Shown here: one piece after another, positions 25,863 to 39,400 of the stretch
Position numbering within the stretch: the first letter of the stretch is position 1
How the letters are laid out: each line of letters opens with the position of its first letter
Source of the DNA: Circinella umbellata
Lineage: Eukaryota > Mucoromycota > Mucoromycetes > Mucorales > Lichtheimiaceae
Assembly (NCBI GenBank): GCA_025093555.1
Contig: JAIWNF010000024.1
Span: 186,001-250,000 of the forward strand
Reading direction: 5' to 3'
DNA length: 64,000 nt
Made by a program: the position numbers and the translations under genes
The notes under the pieces: generated by a model
Database searches by the model: none
The model's input: the letters and a program-made list of their open reading frames with translations, nothing else
Told to the model about the DNA's origin: nothing

Positions 25863-28800
25863 ATGAACTTTCCAGCGACACCGATACCATGCTCGACAGC
25901 AAACAAGCAACAGCAAACAAGTAATACAAGTGAAATATTTACAGAATCTCAACCAACATCATCGTCACCATCATTACAACAACTACAACAGCAACCGCAG
26001 GCGATCCAATCTATATATACCAGCACGTTCTCATATATCGGAAATGATTTTATGGATTCTATAGTACACGAACTTCGTCATTGGACACAGGCTCAAGCTG
26101 TAATGGTGCTACAGTTTATGAATCAAGAAGAATACAAAAACTTAACTAATGATACACATGAAGAAACTTATTCACAATCGACCATTGCTTCTACTGCAAG
26201 TATAGGACGCACCATAGCAAATGTTCCTTCTACAAGTCACGAACGATCACCTATACAATCTACATTTACTTTGGACAATTCGCCGCCATCACTTTCCAAT
26301 AGCGATAGTACCACAACAACCAATACTACTCTCTATGATACGAGTAGCATTATTGGAAGTCATAACCATAGTAACGACAAGTATCTTATAATACGATCCT
26401 CTTCTTGCTCTTCACAACAGCAACAATTAGAAAACTAGTAAGTTAATATATTCATTCACATTTATTCGTAATGAGGGTGGGACAGGCCGGTGAGGGGAAT
26501 GAAATGGTGTGTGGATTCATACGGGTGGGGAATGCAGGTATATTATGCAATATATTAATAATGTAATTTACACATAGCTTACCCAACACTGCATTAAAAA
26601 TACCACCCAATCAAGACACGCCGTTTGCAAAAACATTACGTGATTCTAGTTGTAGTATTCCGGAAAAAAGCTTTTCTGGATTTTCGGCATATTCGACCAT
26701 CCAGAGTTTTGTTGGTGTACGATTGGATGACGATGGTGGAACTTCTGGCAGTATTAATAAGACTGTTGGTGTATTATGTGTCATGGATCCAAAACCGATG
26801 GATACAAAAGCAGTACAATTTACTGAAAAGTTATTGAAAGCAGTACAGTCAAGATTAGCTCGAGAATTAGGACGAGTGATCCACGAAGAGAAATTGACGC
26901 GAGCAAAAAACGCAGCTAAAATGGATGCCGAAAATAAGATTAAGTTTCTTGCGGATATGAGCCACGAGATAAGGTGTGTGTTGCTTTCATTTTGTGTGAG
27001 TGTGAGTGTGAGTGTGAGCGCGAGTAAGTGGATGTGTATTAGTTAAAAATATATATGCTTTCATTGGAAGGAGGGAAGAGAAAAGTTCGATATACAAAAG
27101 AAAAGAAATTTATTTGTTGTTATGGTTTTTCTTATTACTAACGTGAACAAGAACCCCGATGAATGCGGTTATAGCGTTGACGGATCTTCTTCTACGAGAA
27201 AGAGCCTCACTAAATGTAGAACAGACAGAGCATTTGGAGGTTATTCAAACCAGTGGGCACCATTTATTGACGGTATGGTTTATAGAAGAGCTAAAAGTGA
27301 TAGGAAGGATTATATATATGAGCGTGTGTGTACTTGTGTATATGGGTATAGGCCTCTGGGAAAAAAGATAGTTAATTTTGAATATATGTTACTAATGTAT
27401 AGGTAAACTGGATTATTTTATGATTTATTATAGGTTATTAATGATATTTTAGATATTTCTAAAATAAACCATGATCCTAAATTAAAGTTGGAGAATCGGC
27501 GGTTCAGTCTACGTAAATGCATGAAAGGTAAAACACGAATAAACAAGAAAAGAAAAAAAGTTCAATAAAATGTTTGTTTGTAATTCATTAGGTTAGAACA
27601 AAATATTAAGAATTTATATAAAACAAAATAATTCAGATGCGCTTAATATGGCAAGACATCAAGCATCCATGTCCCAGCCAGGAAAAATAGTCTATGTCAC
27701 AGAATATCCTGAAGAAATAAATGATAGTATACCTTTACGGCAAATGATCCATGAAATGGAAAAGTCAAATCTCCTACCACCACAAAAATCCCATCATACT
27801 GAAAAGACTCGATTAGAATTATTATGGAGAATTGACTCTGATGTACCGGATATCCTTATGGGTGATACAATGCGATTAACCCAAATTATGCTAAACTTAT
27901 GTTCCAATGCGGTTAAGGTATCTATCTAAAACTTTCTCTCATCTTCTATATTTTTTTTTGTTGCCCCACATTTTTCTTATATCCATCCCTCTTTTTCTTC
28001 TCTCTCTGTCTCAAAAAAAGGAAATTATACTATTCCCTTTTTACTGTATTGTTTTCTTCTTGCTTCAAACTCAATATTACATTTGTTTTTTTACACTGAA
28101 ACTTGTCTTGATTGAGTATAGTTTACAAAAGACGGAGGTATCCGTGTCAGGATAAAACGATGTGTACCGACCCCTGCACTCGAACAAGATCCATCAACAC
28201 AAACATCATTAAAGCAACGCTATAACGCAAAAATCGAAACAATGTGGACTAGGGCAATGCGTCGAACAGCATCGAATGACGGAAATAACGGAGAATCAAC
28301 AGCGATGACGGATGTGGGTGAATATAGTGATAATGAGGATGATGACGAGGGTCGCCCTTTAGAAAAAGCCATTCTTGAAATATCAGTTACCGATACCGGA
28401 ATTGGTATACCTGCTGACCGATTACCCAGACTATTTAAATCATTCTCACAAATTGATATCTCTACTGCAAGGCGTTATGGTGGCACAGGTCTTGGTTTGA
28501 CGATTTGCGGTAGTTTGGTTAATCATATGGGCGGGTGTTTATGGGTAGAGTCAGAAGAAGAAATTGGATCCTGTTTTGCATTAACATTGCCACTGCCTGT
28601 TGCAGCAAAAGGACATCATCATCATTGTCACCATCATCATTCCTCTTCTGTAACGACATTAGGTATGGATGATACAACGGGACTGGAAAGTGCTAGTACA
28701 AGTAGTATCTTGGCATCAGCGGATTCACCTGGTTTGAGTGATGCTGAATGTAATCTCAGTATCAACTCGGGTCTTGAAGAATCCGCAAGTGTTTCTTCAG

Positions 28801-30092
28801 ATGTATCAGCTTATCAAGCAGGAACATCACCGTCTATGGGATCGCCGCGAATGGCCACTTCACAGCACGAGACAACAGAACCACCTCAATGGAGCATGTT
28901 TGCACCACCTCTTGGAAATGAACAATCAGAGTTTATTCGACCTCATTCTTCACAAACACAAAGCAGTACTACCACTCTTTCAACAACAAAAGAGCCGATT
29001 GGACAGTCGCAATTTATACCCGGGCATAATACTTATACTGACATTAATACTACTACTAATACTACTACTCCATCATCATCAGTATCGTCATCACTGTTAT
29101 TACCAGAAATAGCATCTGATCATCCGATGGATATTTCTATTTGTAATGACGACATAACAAATATTGATACAAATAATACAACACCATCAGAAGAACAACA
29201 AATCCAGAAACATCAGCATAATAATAACAATAGTAACAATAATAACCATTATCCGCATCCTCCAAGTTCCAATAACTCATTTTCGTCTACCAAAACTGAT
29301 TCAAATAATGATAATAACCCACCTCGAAACACAAGACATCATTCATTTAAACAAACGTATCACTATCATCACCATAAAAAATCTACTACGGCAAAAGATG
29401 GTAATGAAGAGAATCTTGCCATGTTATATCCAATCAAAATTATGCTTGCAGAAGATAATGTTTGTAAGTGTATATTATATCAAAAAAAAAAATTCATGCT
29501 AGTATTGACGTGCTAAACCTTTTTTTTTGGATCTTTCTGGATTATTTATAGTAAACCAAAAAATTGCGATAAGTATACTTAAACGATTAGGTTATCATGA
29601 TGTCATGGTAGCTAATAATGGTTGTGAAGTACTTGAACTAATGCGAAAAGTTAAATTTGATGTTATTTTCGTAAGTTTTTCTTTTTTAATTTTGCTTTAC
29701 CTTATTTTCTATTTTTCATTTCATTTTCTTTTATATATATATATATGTGCTTGCATACATGATATATTGATGATTACAGTCATAATAATAGATGGATCTA
29801 TATATGCCTGATATGGATGGACTGGAAGCCACAAGAACTATTGTAGCAGAGCGAGAATCTGGAGCTTCTCAAAACAATAGTAATAATCGACCTTTATTGA
29901 ATGTAGCAGATGTATATATTATTGCATTGACTGCATCAGCTTCAAGACAAGATCGACAAATTTGTATTGATGCTGGTATGAATGATTTTATTAGTAAACC
30001 ATTTACTATGATGGAAATGAAAGCATCCTTGAAAAATTGTGTTAGTAAAAGAAAAAGGAGAAGAAAACAAGAAGATAATCATCATCATTCAC

Positions 30093-30126
<34 letters not shown>

Positions 30127-30433
30127 TAATGACCGATACTTTCAAACACAACAACATGCAAAAGATGATCCAATGATAGGTGTTGAACATACAATGATGA
30201 AAAAGTCTAATGGTGAAATGATTCATGCTCCTACCTCTGCTGGTAATAATAATAATGATGATGGAAATGATAAGAATGCTGGTAGTAATAATGATGGTAT
30301 TAGTAATAATAGTAGTAATGATAATAGTAATAGTAATAGTAATCGTGAGAGACCTGGAAATAATAATGTGAATGATGATAGCATTCCGATTTCTAGACGA
30401 AGAACTGTACCATCATCCAAAGCTGTAGTGTAA
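25863..30433 (+). CDS. Hybrid histidine kinase with GAF-like sensor and receiver
   Basis: Eight exons (25863-26437, 26578-26973, 27152-27272, 27434-27527, 27637-27917, 28122-29463, 29552-29670, 29792-30433) encode about 1189 aa. A Ser/Gln-rich N-terminus and a probable GAF-like region (about 60-290) precede the dimerisation helix with [16 protein letters not shown]; the phosphorylated His is near residue 321. The ATPase domain shows the N box (NLCSNAVK, Asn about 486), G1 (DTGIGIP, about 580), F box and G2 (GGTGLGL). A roughly 300-residue Ser/Thr/Asn/His-rich linker follows. The receiver has LAEDN, phospho-Asp in [10 protein letters not shown] (about 978) and SKPF Lys (about 1045). A poly-His run and Asn-rich tail end the protein. 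It autophosphorylates His and relays to its own Asp, then to an HPt protein of a stress-response phosphorelay. No membrane segment is seen, so it is probably cytosolic. The signal sensed is unknown. Confidence 0.94.
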
Positions 30434-30791
30434 AAAAATTGTTCATATTATATATAAATATACATATATACTTTAAATATTTTTTTCTTTCATATTTTAT
30501 ATTATTCTTATCTTTATTGTCGTTTCCTCTTTCTCTCATTCATAAAATACGTAGTCAAACAAAAAAGAAAAAAGAAATAACACCAATGAATGATATTCAT
30601 TTGTTTTGTTTGGACGACATAATAACTCAACAGGTCGGTGTTTTTATATTTTACGCATCGATCGTAACGGAATGCCTTTCCGAAAATAGTCAAAGCCGAT
30701 GCTGCGCACTTAGGGGAGGGGTAATCCTGGTTTCTTTTTCTTTTTTCTTTTTAAATATTTAACCATTTCCTCCCTTTCACTTTGCAGAACA
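30434..30791. other. Intergenic between histidine kinase and rad7
   Basis: 358 bases, T- and A-rich, holding the kinase 3' end and the rad7 promoter. No gene or clear motif. Confidence 0.4.
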
Positions 30792-33096
30792 ATGAATCGT
30801 CAAAATCGTAACCGACAGCAACAAAATCAAAACAATCAAGAGGGGGATGAGCAACAACAACAACCAAGACAAAGAAACCGTATTCAAGGTCCAACGTCTG
30901 CTCTTAGTAGCTTTTTACGGGTAATGTTCAAGATCCTCAACTTTTTTGTGTTTTATTTTTTGCTCCATAGATCCAACGATCATATTGATCTACAGTAAAA
31001 ATCAGTGGTTTATTCTCACACTTTTTCTTTTGATCCTTAGGAACATGGCATTCATATCGAGAATCGTAGTCGACGGCGACGACAAGAGGAGCGTGAAGAA
31101 CGACAACAACAGCAACAACAAGTGCCAGAGAATACTAGTGCCAGTGACAACAATAATACAACACTACCAGTAGAATCTACCAGTGCTTCGTCATCGACAA
31201 CAGGAACGCCTGAACCAGCATCTACTACTACTACTAGTATTCTTTATGCACCCCGCCAACGTAGAAGACAATTAAACGCAGCAGCTACTCAATTAATTGA
31301 AGCTGCCCAGGCTACATGTAGTAGTAGTAGTAGTAGCAGTTTGGCCAACAAAAAAAAAGGAAAGCGAAAAAGACCATCAAGTGATAGCGAAAGTGATAGT
31401 GATTATGATGATGGAAGCGAAACGGATAGTGGTCCTGGATCATCATCTAATCGACGACCTTTTCGTGAACGACGTAACGAAATTGTCTTTTGTGATAAAT
31501 GCAAAGGTCGTTTCGCTCGACCAGTAAATTCTGGAAATGATATCGAAACTGAAAATGTTTGTCCCCCATGTACATCAGGTGAAACTCCCAATAAGAAGAG
31601 AAAAAAAACTGCTGTCAGGAGACGTGTAAATGGAGTAGCACTTGGACATAATAAAGTACCATCATTACAGGATACGTGTATTATGGTAGGAATAATTTAA
31701 CTTTTCGCTTTTCTCAATCATGCTTACATATATAATGATAAATAGACTTATTTTTTTTTCATATATATAACTCATACAATGTTTTTATAGGTTGTTGCTC
31801 GGTACATCGATGATGTTGAAGCGTTTGGTGAAATTGGTCCAGCGAATTTAGATAAACTTTCAAAGATTATTAGCAAGAATCGAAAACTCACATCTCATAC
31901 TGCTAGGTTATTCATGGAACCAACTTCAAGAGACTTGGCATTGTATGATTGTACAAGTAAGTATGAAGGGAAAAGGGAAGGGGTATTGGATATGACAATT
32001 AAAGATATAGCATACTAAATCTTCTTCGCTTTCTTTTCTTTTTTTTTTTTTTTGCCTGGCGCGTGAATGATGATATGTAATTTAGATATCGATGAAACAG
32101 GACTTTCCAACATTTCCCATTTCTGTGCTCAACTTAAATCTCTCAAATTAATCTATTGTGGCCAAATGACATCCAAGGTTCTTGATATTTATCAATCTCA
32201 TTTGAAAAATTTACAATCCATCGAATTATCAGGTCCATATCTTGTCACAAAGGATGCGTGGATCGATTTTTTTAAAACAGTGGGCAAACGATTGGAGGTT
32301 TTCAAATTATCTCACTCTTTTCGGTTCAATCGGGAATGTCTTGAAGCATTGGCCGTCCATTGCCCGGATCTGAAAGAACTCGAATTTTCAAGATTAAATA
32401 TGATGCAGAATAACTGGATGGAAGTTATTCAAAACTTTAAACATTTGAAAACTTTGAAGCTTGCTTGGCCCGATCCAAAACAACCCAAGATCACTTCCAA
32501 ATCATTAGTTTCGTTTCTTAATTCATCAGGACAAGAGCTAGTCAAATTGTCATTTGCTGGTTTAACATTGGTGGATGATCAAGTTTTATTGGATGGCCTC
32601 TTGGAAAATTGTCCCAAGCTAAAAATATTGAATTTACGAGGTTGTGAGGGTATTACATCAGAAGGAATTCAAAAGTTATTCAATGGGTGGAATCAATTTT
32701 TACAGGATAATGAAGAAAAAGAAAACGAAGAACATGAAGGTGATCATGGTATCCCAGTCATTCAAAAGAAGAATCAAGGACTTGTTCGTCTTAATGTTTC
32801 TCGTATCCTTGATCTGGATGATGATGCTTTGAAGGCTATCCTAATTCATTCAAGTAAAACCTTGGAAAAACTTAACTTGCATAGCTTGGATAAAATTTCA
32901 GCTCGTGGGTTGGAAATGATTGCAGGAAAATACCCTTCAGACGATGGTAATACTATGAGTGGTATGAAAGCATGTGAAAAACTGAAGAATGTTAACTGTG
33001 GTTTCATTCGATCGATGGATGATCTTGTCTTAAAATTGCTTATCGAAAAATGTATTTCACTTGAACGAATTGATGTTTGGGGTTGTAACCAGGTAA

Positions 33097-33127
<31 letters not shown>

Positions 33128-33240
33128 GTTGCAAATGGATAAAGTATTTATAATTACTATTATTTATATAGCTGACGAGCCAAATCACAGCAGCAAAAAC
33201 TTACATTGTCGGTCGTGAACTTGAATCTGCTCAACAATGA
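30792..33240 (+). CDS. rad7: DNA repair protein Rad7-like (leucine-rich repeats)
   Basis: Five exons (30792-30920, 31041-31685, 31791-31956, 32086-33092, 33172-33240) give about 671 aa. The N-terminus is Gln/Arg-rich and includes the Rad7-typical GPTSALSSFLREHGI. A Ser-rich acidic region and a Cys4 zinc ribbon (FCDKCKGRF ... CPPC) follow. The rest is leucine-rich repeats of the F-box/Rad7 type, for example LKSLKLIYCGQMT, LKILNLRGCEGIT and LERIDVWGCNQLT. Rad7 with Rad16 recognises lesions in silent DNA for global-genome nucleotide excision repair and belongs to a cullin-linked ubiquitin ligase. An acidic insert interrupts the repeats near 32700-32760. The gene ends in a short 22-codon exon. 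Confidence 0.9.
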
Positions 33241-33467
33241 AGTGTGTATCTATATTTTCCAACATTCATGGATATTGTATGGCTTATTGGATTTAAAAGG
33301 AAAAAAAAACAATTACACTCATATTCCACTTGTTATATATAGCAAGGAGCAAAAAAAAAGAAGTAGTTTCATAATAAGCATTTGTATACATTTAAAGAGA
33401 ATAAAAAAAATAAAATTGTCTGTACTATGAAAATTATTTGTTTGATTTAACGTCAGTGAACACAGCG

Positions 33468-33813
33468 TCAAGTCTGACATATTTGTTCGAGACAGATTAC
33501 TAAAAAGCACAGAGAAGAGAAAAAACCCTGCTGTTGACACAGGGAAAAGGTCGAAGGAAGGGAACAGTACAAAAAAGAAAAATAAAGCTTTACCATATTC
33601 TGGATCAATGTATTGCTGGTAATTTGATCCTGGATGTCGGTGATAATCGAGTTCTGCTAAGAGGCGACACAGTACTGGCCATTTATTTTTGAGCTGTTGG
33701 ATTTTAGAAGCTGATTTGATTTGAAACGGGGTAAGTGGTTTTAAAAAATATGAGACTGGGTCATCGGTTTGATAGCGTGGTATTGACAGCTGATGATGCA
33801 TGAGTATCATCAA
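33468..33813 (-). CDS. Small hypothetical protein (possible relic), convergent to rad7
   Basis: A coding-like exon (33594-33813) plus a short terminal exon (33468-33499) across a GT-AG intron would make about 83 aa. It has a mixed, folded-looking composition (DDPVSYFLKPLTPF, LKNKWPVLCRLLAELDYH). Reading straight on without the intron gives a hydrophobic tail that looks non-coding. I recognise no family. It could also be the 3' end of a larger gene whose upstream exons I cannot find, or a decayed copy. Confidence 0.3.
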
Positions 33814-34388
33814 TATGTGATATTGGTGGGGTATTGGTGGGTATAGTAATTATTTAATATTTCAGGTCGTTTTTTCTTTTTTTAAAAAAAAGTAACCAAC
33901 AAAGCTGCCAGGTTCCTTTAATTATCACAAGTAAAACAAGAGAAACTATCACTATCATGAAGATATTTGTGTATTTTGAGAAAAAGGACCTCTTGTGATA
34001 CGTTTAAAGGACAATGCACAAACTTATTGTATGTCGTAATCCAAAATATAAAAATATAAGATGCAAAAATCATACCTGTAATAATGATTTTGTGATAAAT
34101 ACTTTTTTATTTAAAAGTCAATCTTATCTTTATAGCAATACTATAAAGTATTTAATTAATAATAGGGTTTATATATTATAATATTTAATAAAACTACTGT
34201 GAACAAGGGTAAATAATGCCTCATAAGGCTGTAGATACATGGTATCCGGGCCTATTTTTTTTACTTATTTTTTCACCTGCGCAAAATGACCTCAAACAAG
34301 AGACAGAAGATCACGACTTTTGATACAAAATGATGTATTAACAATACAAGCATTTTATCCGCTCAAAATTTCATTGAAGCTTTTAACT

Positions 34389-35105
34389 ATGGAGACAAAG
34401 TTGCGACCAACTCAAGATACCCTGATTTTAAGAGCTAAAATTTCCCAAACTCATGTTCGCAACACCAGGTAACTTGAGCAAGAATTCAAAAAGTGGAAAA
34501 AAAGCCAACAAGAACAAACTTACTGGAACAACAAAGTACTGGGACCAGCGCAGCAGACAACAGAAATCAATTTACGAGCGGCCGCTGTAGGTGCGGTGGG
34601 AAGATTGGGTGTTGAAGAAGGTCAGTAAATTGGTGTGAACAATATGATTGAATCCGAATCATCGAGCACGATAACGAGCCAATATGAGTTCTCAAGTAGT
34701 ACCTCCTCCATACCAGATGAAAGCAATATGATAGCAACTTTTGTAATAAACTCATACCTGCTTGTTGTTTCGTATTGAGGTCGTGACAGCAGGAGGGGAG
34801 CTATCCAGGTTGGGTGCTTTTGGGTAGTTTGGGCTCCTTCTGTGGCGAAGTACCCATAAACCGAAATTGGGAAGGTTTACTACGCAAAAATTTAGTGCAC
34901 CCTGGTAGTCCCTAGTGATTGGAATAACTTACCCGATTTCAGAAAGGTTCTTTTTATGGCTTTATCAATCAAGGGAATCGTATCACGAACACCGAAATTC
35001 TCACAAAGCAAGATTGGTAACGATATTGATGATCCTGGCAAGGTGATGGAGCCACCTAAAGTCGATTCATATCAATTACCTCAGACATTCGATTCACAAG
35101 AATAG
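34389..35105 (+). pseudogene. Decayed gene, unknown family
   Basis: Reading from the ATG at 34389 gives a helical, charged protein (QEFKKWKKSQQEQTYW, INLRAAAVGAVGRLGVEEGQ) interrupted in frame by TAA near residue 28 and again near residue 79. A further open piece with Ser-rich content follows to about 34780. A separate open stretch (ATG at 34956, stop TAG at 35103-35105, 49 codons) reads well and could be the last exon. By eye the first block resembles the FWQKK...A...R segment of the cargo pseudogene at 48.6-50.5 kb; this is a guess. The rest of 33814-35974 shows no gene. Confidence 0.3.
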
Positions 35106-35974
35106 TTGATCATGTATTCTTTTTTACATGAACTACCGCCCCTTTATTATCATATACGTATATATATACTGCACGGACTGGAGTATTTCTTGATATTTTT
35201 TGTCCTTCAGTTACATAGATACGGGTATATGACATGTGTATGAATAAAGCTACTTAAAAATACATTAGCAGACTTTTTTCTTATGCTATGCTATATGGTA
35301 GAAGTATGGACAACAATATAAGTCTTTTGTTCATTATTTATTATATGTTATTTCTAACATATTGATATATTTACATCCTGTTGTTGTTGGTATCATGGTG
35401 TGTTTTAATTACTTGAGAAAAAGATGAGTTGTCAAAAAAGCTACTTACTATGAAATGTATGGTTGTGATTGTGCTAATTGCAAAAACGTCTAGCTACACT
35501 ACACAATGCGCTAAATATAGAAAGTAAGTTGTATTTGTATTACGTTGATGTTAAGTGAACCCAAAAGGTGCAAAAAAAAAATACCAAGTGTTTTCATTTT
35601 TTTTACAGAGGTTTATATATATAATGGGTACAAACTGTTTTTTTATTCCATTATGACTTGAGTTAAACATATGTATTTTTGCGTGTGAATTCCTCATCTA
35701 GAAATAAATAATTCGAAATATGTAGTTGCTGCATAAATAACAAAAATCAACAGTTTCATATTGGATTAGTAAGCAAAACAATACATGGTAAAAAACAGTT
35801 ATTATTTTTAAAGTTGATCAATCCAGCAAACTCTTTTCTTTTTTTCAGCTTTTTCTTGCTGCTACATTTATTATTTATAAAAAAAAGGATCAGAATACAC
35901 TCGTAATTATTTCGTTTTATTTCATTTCATAGAATAATATCTAAGAGTTGAAGGTTTTTTTTCTTCCTTTGGTA

Positions 35975-36433
35975 TTATTCAGGTACAGTATTATATTGTG
36001 CAGCACCATCGATAGGCTTGACATAGGAAGGTCGGTCCTTGGTGAAGATTTCAGATGTAGGTTTTAACTGATCCAAGGGAGAAGAGCCTTTAAATCCAGG
36101 AGCAGTATCCAAAATACCAGTCTTTATAAATGATTTTTCGCCATTAAGGCTCATAGGGCGAGTGAAAAGAGGACTACCACAGTTACCACAAAACCATTTT
36201 TGTTTTTCAATACCAGAGAGTGTTTGCTCCTTGGGAACAAGATATAATTTAACATATCCTTTTGGATCTTCTAACTCAACATCAGAAGAGTTGAACATAG
36301 CGTTGCATTGATATGGACCACCGGCAGATTTTTGACAATCACTGCAATAGCAGAGTCCAACATCGTTTGCCGTACTATTAAGTTTGACTTTAATAGATCC
36401 ACAAAGGCAAGTTCCAGAAAGTGATTCTGACAT
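35975..36433 (-). CDS. GFA/CENP-V domain protein (Mss4-like zinc fold)
   Basis: A single-exon protein of 152 aa. I chose the Met of MSESLSGTCLCG rather than the upstream Met because the added 32 residues are not family-like and would lie in the leader. The seven Cys ligands of the GFA fold are present: C9-x-C11, C28-x-C30-x2-C33 and C82-x2-C85, the last within WFCGNCGSPLF. This family takes its name from bacterial glutathione-dependent formaldehyde-activating enzyme, but most fungal members have no proven substrate. Probably a small cytosolic zinc enzyme. Confidence 0.9.
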   Translation of the reverse strand: MSESLSGTCLCGSIKVKLNSTANDVGLCYCSDCQKSAGGPYQCNAMFNSSDVELEDPKGYVKLYLVPKEQTLSGIEKQKWFCGNCGSPLFTRPMSLNGEKSFIKTGILDTAPGFKGSSPLDQLKPTSEIFTKDRPSYVKPIDGAAQYNTVPE

Positions 36434-39400
36434 TGGGAGAAGTGTATATAAAGAAAGAGGAATAGAATAATAAAAGTAAAATTGGGTCAAATATATAGGA
36501 CCCTCTCTCCTTCCGACTGTCCCACCCACGTCCCTTGTAGAATGTTATTATTAATCAATTTAATGTTTGTTATATTTGCCATTGTTGCAACACAGTGATA
36601 CAGTGTATATGACGATTATCATAGCACAATAAACCACCGATATGGTACGACCAAAAAAAAAAGATTGATTTGTCAGAAAATTCTTTTAACTATTATCTTT
36701 CTGTGTATCATATCTATGATGTATGCTTCTTGGACACATACATAACTCTTGTATACCCTTTTTAAGTTATGCAAATTTCGATTGTAATCTTCATGATTTA
36801 ATTTTTCTTTTTATTGGAATTGTATATCATGCGGGGAGTATCAAATAAATTCGTAATCTTCAATGATAATACCATTGGTTGCATCACTTCATCATACCAA
36901 GTAGTATTAACTATTACTGTACAAGATGTTCAGGACCTTGTTCCCCGTCGAACTCCAAATACAGGTCAACTCGTGACTATATTGTGAACAAATATTTAGT
37001 ATATGATTCCATTTAAACAAACGCTTTAACCCCGTTATATAACAGGGATATTGGTCTCAAAGTTGAAGTTGATGAGAAAAAAAGAGCGTTGTTATTTGGT
37101 ATCATTTCCCACGCTAATATGCTTAAAAACGTATTGTTTCAAGCGTCGATTATTGTGAAGATTGAGTTGGTACCTGCCAAACTTTTTAAATATTTTTATT
37201 GGTGGTTGGGATGTACCACGGTATTTTGACATCGTGATAAAATCATGTCTATTACCATAGACCACTAAATAGGTGGTGCTCTTTGGGAAATTGCTCCCTA
37301 TTAATACAGTATACGAGTATTTTTTTGCCACAATTGCGTTATAATAGCTCGATAATAATGTTATCTTCCATATCAATAGTAAAAAATTGTTAGTATATCC
37401 CTAAATTCGATTACGATATCCTTTTGTACTCTCTTAATTTATTCGCAAACATAACACTGGATTTATAAGTTTTTTTTTTCTTCAATACGCTTGTTGCTTT
37501 CCGTTTGTGAATATTCTAATCGTTTCATTACTTTTCGTGCTGTTTGTTTTCTTACGTATTGCTCAGTAGGAAGCGCGCAGTTCAAGTCCTCAATATTACA
37601 TATGGATTTGCAATAATAGATATGGTGTTAAAGTTTATACATTAACAAAAAGAAAACCTTTATAGGAATACATATCTTACTGCCAAATTGTTGATATATA
37701 GGTTTATTGTTTGTTTCGATATTCATCACAAATTAATTCAAAGTATAATTCATTACCACTATGTGTGCGTAACCTGGGAGTATGGCTCCTTAGTGCTTTG
37801 GTTCCCATGTACGGTTGACCGTTGACCGTAAAGTTTTGAGTTTGTTTAATAAAGTTGTTTAACACCCAAGTTGGAAAGAGTGAGATATGTTATGTAACCA
37901 AGTTACACTGAGCCAAAAGCAACCACGTTTATCACCATGATACCCTTAAGTGTCACAATGTACGTCCTCTTAAATATATGCTTTGTATAAATACATCATA
38001 TCTGCACAGGTGTATACATAAAATGCTCTCAAAAAAAAAGAAGAAAAAAGTTTTTATTATTAATTAGGTGGTCATAATATCTTTCAACAAATATTTGTGG
38101 AGTTTTCTTCTGCAGACATAACCAATAATCCCTTATTTTTCTAGCAAGATCCATCGCTCTTGTAATTGATAATTTTTTTTTTAAAATCGCGTACCGGCAT
38201 CACGCGAAAACATCTCCGTTGTTTGTCAAAAAAAAATTAAGTCGGAGCAACTTGATATGCTGAGATTTTTTCTTATTGGGAGGCTTATGAAGAAAATTTT
38301 TTTATTGGGAAAAATCTATAAAAAGGGTTTCAGACAAAGAGCAAAAAAAAATTGTTTTCTTTCATATTCATATCAATTATGGATTAAGGCAAGTATTTAT
38401 TTTTATTATTATTAAAAGTAAAAACACTTTTTTGGACTGGTTGAGGGGAGTACGTTGATGAACCAAGCACTTTCCTGAATCACTTTAAGGGTTTATGTGG
38501 ACTTTGTACTTGTTAAATGGAATTCCTCGTATCTGAGTCTCTCTTTTTATATAAAAAAATTTGTTTTTATTTTTATAAAATAACTCGATTATTTTTTTCT
38601 TCAGTTAATTAACCTTATGATTTTTATTTCAAACAGATTTAACAAGTTTCTTTTGGAAAGGACTTCCTGTTATTCTTTTTTCTACATTGTTTTCATTTAT
38701 TCTTGTTAGAATGTAAGTAAACATCTTTTCTTTTTTCTAATTTTTACTCTACCCTTTTTCATTTTTACCCTTGGAACAAAAAAAAACTACAAGATGATCC
38801 AACCCACCTTTTCTTGATGTTTACGTGAAGAAAACTTTTTTCATGCATCACCATCTGAAGTGTTTTTTAAATCACTTATGTTTCATTGGACTTTTAACTT
38901 TGTTATAACCATGATTTACTAATTTGAATTGTTTCTTTTAACAGGTAATCAAAGTATATTTGATTTCATAATAACAAGCAAATGATTAAATTTATTCTCT
39001 CTATAAGGTAATTTTTCTATAATAATTTTCAAAAAACTAAAATTGATGAGTGGATATGATGAAAAAAAAGTATAATTCGTCAGTTCTGCTACTGAAGTAC
39101 CTTGCTGAAAACTTACTTCGCTTTTAACTGATGTCACTCATCAATTTTCATGTTTTTGATGTATAATATAAATTTTCTGTTTAATTTTAAAACGAAATCT
39201 AATCCTGTTTATTTTATTCAACAGAATGAAACATAATTATTGATAATTTGCAAGACTTATGGTTGGATTTTCTGGATTGGTATGTTTTATATATTTCCAC
39301 AACCTTTTTCTTATTTCTTTTTGGAAACGCCAAGGATGATACCTAAGTTATATCCATTCGATGAATTTTGTGGCTTACATTGTCTGCGGGCTTCTCTGTC

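Noticed and set aside
33594..33813. CRISPR or bacterial operon features in the window
   Set aside because: No spaced direct repeats and no prokaryotic signals anywhere; spliced genes show a eukaryotic genome. Coordinates given are only a placeholder region checked for repeats.
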